Source: Actinomucor elegans
Lineage: Eukaryota > Mucoromycota > Mucoromycetes > Mucorales > Mucoraceae
Reading direction: 5' to 3'
DNA: 64,000 bases
Assembly: GCA_026027325.1 (NCBI GenBank)
Contig: JAMSLZ010000008.1
Location: 1,302,001-1,366,000, forward strand
Made by a program: the position numbers and the translations under genes. Positions 61,435 to 64,000 of this stretch are shown here, in pieces. The first letter of the stretch is position 1. Every line of letters begins with the position of its first letter. The notes under the pieces were generated by a model. That model was not told the origin of the DNA. It made no database searches and was given only the letters and a program-made list of their open reading frames with translations.

Positions 61435-62739
61435 ATGGCACCTACGAAATTAGAAGGGTATGAGTTTTTCAACCAAACCTTGAAAGCTCCCAAGATGATT
61501 CTTGCACCTATGGTGGACCAGTCCGAGCTTGCTTGGCGTATTTTAAGTAGAAGATATGGTGCCGATGTCTGCGTTACACCCATGTTCCACGCCAGACTTT
61601 TCAGCGAAGGAAAAAAGTACAGAGACGAGCAGTTTACAACCAACAAAGAAGACAGACCCCTTATTGTTCAGGTAACGCCAAAAACAAGAGATAGAATGAC
61701 TTTAGACAAACCCGCTAATATATATATATATATATATTGCAAATAGTTTTGTGCCAATGATGCACAGACGCTTTTGAAAGCTGCTAAACTGGTTGAAAAT
61801 GATTGTGATGCAGTTGATCTCAACTTGGGTTGTCCTCAACATATCGCCAAAAGAGGACATTATGGATCTTTCTTGCAAGATGAATGGGAATTGATCGCTG
61901 AAATGGTGAGCTTGCTGCATAAAGAGTTGGCTGTACCTGTCACTGTCAAGATTAGATGCTTTCCTACAGTGGAAAAGACTATTGAATACGCTAGAATGAT
62001 TGAAGCTGCTGGTGCTCAAATGCTCACCGTGCATGGTAGATTGAGAGAACAAAAGGGTCATAATACCGGCATTGCGGATTGGGATAAGATCAAGGCGGTT
62101 AAGGAAGCAGTCAAGATCCCTGTTGTCGCCAACGGAAACATTTTGTACTATGATGATATCGAGCGTTGTTTGGAATACACAGGCTGTGATGCAGTGATGA
62201 CAGCTGAAGGAAGTTTGTATAACCCTACCATTTTCTCCAAAGAGACCAAGTTTCCTCCTATGGCAATTGATATGGCTCAAGAGTATTTGGAGATTTGTAA
62301 AACTGAAAAAACAAATGGTAGTGCTATCAAGGGACATTTGTTTAAAATGTTGCACTCTACTTTGCCTCACCATAAGGAAATGAGAGCTCGTCTTGGTAAA
62401 GCACGCTTGTTGGATGACTATTTTCAAATTGTGAGCGAATTGAAAGAACTAGTGATGAAGGATGTCGCAGAACAAGGTGAAGGTGAAGATGTACAAGGTC
62501 AACCTGATGAAAATGGCATTCGAAAGTATGCTTATTGGAGATGTCAGCCTTATTTCAGACCTAAGCTTCCTGAAGATAATGGAAACAGCCCCGAGAAACA
62601 AAAGCAACAGCAAGAGAATGATAAAAAAAGAAATGCTGAAGCTAAAGAAAAGGACGAAGGCAGCAAAAAGCCAAAGCAAGACCAAGACCAAGAAGCAGTA
62701 ACTGATCAAGAAAAAGCAGTAGAAACTGTACCTGTGTAG
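61435..62739 (+). CDS. DUS1: tRNA-dihydrouridine(16/17) synthase DUS1
   Basis: FMN enzyme reducing uridines 16/17 in the tRNA D-loop with NADPH. Exons 61435-61671 and 61747-62739; 409 residues. The TIM barrel shows [15 protein letters not shown] near the N-terminus (FMN phosphate loop), [15 protein letters not shown] with the catalytic Cys, [46 protein letters not shown] and [14 protein letters not shown] helical C-terminal domain follows ([14 protein letters not shown]), with [10 protein letters not shown] after it. The last 60 residues are a disordered Lys/Gln/Glu-rich tail. The single intron contains a (TA)n run and restores the RPLIVQ-FCAND junction; without it the frame stops. Confidence 0.95.
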
Positions 62740-62835
62740 ATACCAACTAAGCAATAGAAAACCAATAGATTTGATAAATATATAACAATGCTTTATTATT
62801 TTAATAAAAAATGTACAAAATGAACTAATACTAAT

Positions 62836-64000
62836 CTAATGTCTCCAAATCTTCAACTGTTTGTCTTTACCACCACTTGCTACCTTATCACCTCCAGGTG
62901 ACCAATCAACAGCAAAGACTTCATCTAAATGACCAGGTAAATCTACCTTGATCTTCATCTTTTTGATATCCCAAATCTTCAAAGTACTATCTTTACTAGC
63001 ACTGATCAACATACGAGAATCGCTTGACCAACTCACTTGATACACAGCACCTACGTGTCCTCTCAAATTACCAATAAATCTACCAGTTGCACCATCCCAG
63101 AGCTTGACAGAGTTATCAAAAGACGCACTGGCAATCAATCTGCCATCGGGAGAGAACGCAACATGGTTCACCAACTTCTGATGACCCGTCATACGTGTAA
63201 TAGGCTTCTTGCTCTTCTCAGGTTCCCAATAAAACATGGTGAAATCATCTGAACCAGAAACCAGTCTTTCAGCACCTGAGCCCTTGAATGTATTATATCT
63301 AGCAAGCGCAGCGGCCTTGGCCTCTTCTTCTGTCTTGTGGCGTTTACCTGTATGGTCAAAGGGACCTGTACGAAGCACGAAATCGGTACTCAAAGCCAAA
63401 GTATTCACCCAATGGCCATGACCTTCCAAAGTCTTGACAAGCATACCTTGAGAATTCCACACCTTGATAGTCTTATCTTGAGAAGCTGTATAAATTAGCC
63501 CTTCACCACCCCATTTGATGCATGTTACAGCAGCCGTATGCTGAGCAATAGAGAATACCATTCTTCTTAAAGATGTATCCCAAACACGCACCGTGTGATC
63601 TTTGGAAGAACTAGCTAAACGGTTGGCTTTGGAGTTCAAGTGGTAGGGCTCCCAAGCTAAACTGGTAATCCATTTGCGATGACCTTTGAGTCCGTCACCG
63701 ATTTGCTTACCGGTTTTAGGATCCCATAATCGAACCGTGTTATCCATACTACCAGAAGCTAATGTGGTGCCATCGGGAGACCATGCGATGGACAGGACCC
63801 AGCCAGCATGTCCCTTGAGTGTATGGCGAGGTGTCTCGGTATTCAGATCCCAAATACGTACAGTGCAATCACCAGAGCCTGTAGCTAACTGAGAACCATC
63901 AGGACTAAACGAACATGACAAAATGGCTTCGGTATGACCGGACAGAGTGGAAGAACAACGCGATACAGCTCTCACTCGGAAAATGGCTTGTGGTTGATAT
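62836..64000 (-). CDS. RSA4: Ribosome assembly WD40 protein NLE1/RSA4 (partial)
   Basis: Notchless/Rsa4, a pre-60S factor whose N-terminal domain engages the AAA+ Rea1/Mdn1 in the nucleus (family knowledge). Only the C-terminal part is present: at the window edge the frame reads YQPQAIFRVRAVSRCSSTL without a start, so the N-terminal UBL-like domain and ATG lie beyond 64000. No intron is seen in this part. Eight WD40-type repeats are visible, each with a GH...WD pattern (LSGHTEAILSCSFSPDG, LKGHAGWVLSIAWSPDG, LKGHRKWITSLAWEP, IAQHTAAVTCIKWGG, LEGHGHWVNTLALS, MTGHQKLVNHVAFSPDG, LRGHVGAVYQVSWSSD, LPGHLDEVFAVDWSPGG). The insertion DHTGKRHKTEEEAKAAAL before the sixth repeat is typical of Notchless. 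Ends KQLKIWRH. Confidence 0.95.
   Translation of the reverse strand, partial: YQPQAIFRVRAVSRCSSTLSGHTEAILSCSFSPDGSQLATGSGDCTVRIWDLNTETPRHTLKGHAGWVLSIAWSPDGTTLASGSMDNTVRLWDPKTGKQIGDGLKGHRKWITSLAWEPYHLNSKANRLASSSKDHTVRVWDTSLRRMVFSIAQHTAAVTCIKWGGEGLIYTASQDKTIKVWNSQGMLVKTLEGHGHWVNTLALSTDFVLRTGPFDHTGKRHKTEEEAKAAALARYNTFKGSGAERLVSGSDDFTMFYWEPEKSKKPITRMTGHQKLVNHVAFSPDGRLIASASFDNSVKLWDGATGRFIGNLRGHVGAVYQVSWSSDSRMLISASKDSTLKIWDIKKMKIKVDLPGHLDEVFAVDWSPGGDKVASGGKDKQLKIWRH

Overview
The window is nuclear DNA of a fungus, most likely an early-diverging Mucoromycota (Mucorales-type) species. The sequence is AT-rich, genes carry many short GT-AG introns (mostly about 45-100 nt, up to 13 per gene), and there is a Zn2Cys6 transcription factor, an SSD1-type RNB protein and an RCH1-type SLC10 protein. 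The lineage is inferred from architecture only; no species is claimed. I see no rRNA, tRNA, CRISPR, prophage, insertion sequence or autonomous transposase gene.

Layout. 1.3-2.3 kb: low-complexity basic protein. 4.9-6.5 kb: proteasome ATPase RPT1. 9.7-10.0 kb: small secreted peptide precursor. 10.4-13.5 kb: replicative helicase MCM6. 15.9-19.7 kb: SSD1-like RNA-binding pseudonuclease. 21.1-23.2 kb: glycyl-tRNA synthetase. 26.2-27.1 kb: SR-type splicing factor (RRM plus zinc knuckle). 27.3-28.1 kb: MICOS subunit MIC19-like. 28.7-28.9 kb: possible mini-gene. 29.3-31.4 kb: epsin. 32.4-33.7 kb: CHIP-like TPR/U-box ubiquitin ligase. 33.9-35.1 kb: HMCES/SRAP protein. 36.2-38.6 kb: Zn2Cys6 factor. 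38.9-40.2 kb: proteasome subunit RPN9. 41.6-42.8 kb: OTU deubiquitinase. 42.9-43.5 kb: MsrA. 43.7-46.7 kb: TFIIIC zinc-ribbon/propeller subunit. 47.0-47.8 kb: unknown two-TM protein. 48.2-50.0 kb: DUF1479 protein. 52.8-53.1 kb: COA6. 57.6-59.3 kb: RCH1/SLC10A7-like transporter. 61.4-62.7 kb: DUS1. 62.8-64.0 kb: NLE1/RSA4, cut by the window end.

The genes are independent housekeeping genes, not an operon-like system. Protein turnover and repair is well represented (RPT1, RPN9, CHIP, OTUD6-like, MsrA), and nucleic-acid maintenance also recurs (MCM6, HMCES, TFIIIC, SSD1, GARS, DUS1).

The least explained material lies between the genes. There are two foldback (inverted-repeat) elements at 8568-9107 and 20408-20737. 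There is also a dispersed repeat of roughly 50 bp, present in about a dozen diverged copies in both orientations and only in gene-poor DNA, with core GATGYGACATTTGRCCGAG followed by paired AGATCTA boxes. Gene models were built by hand from reading frame, splice signals and remembered family features; exon coordinates are given so they can be tested.
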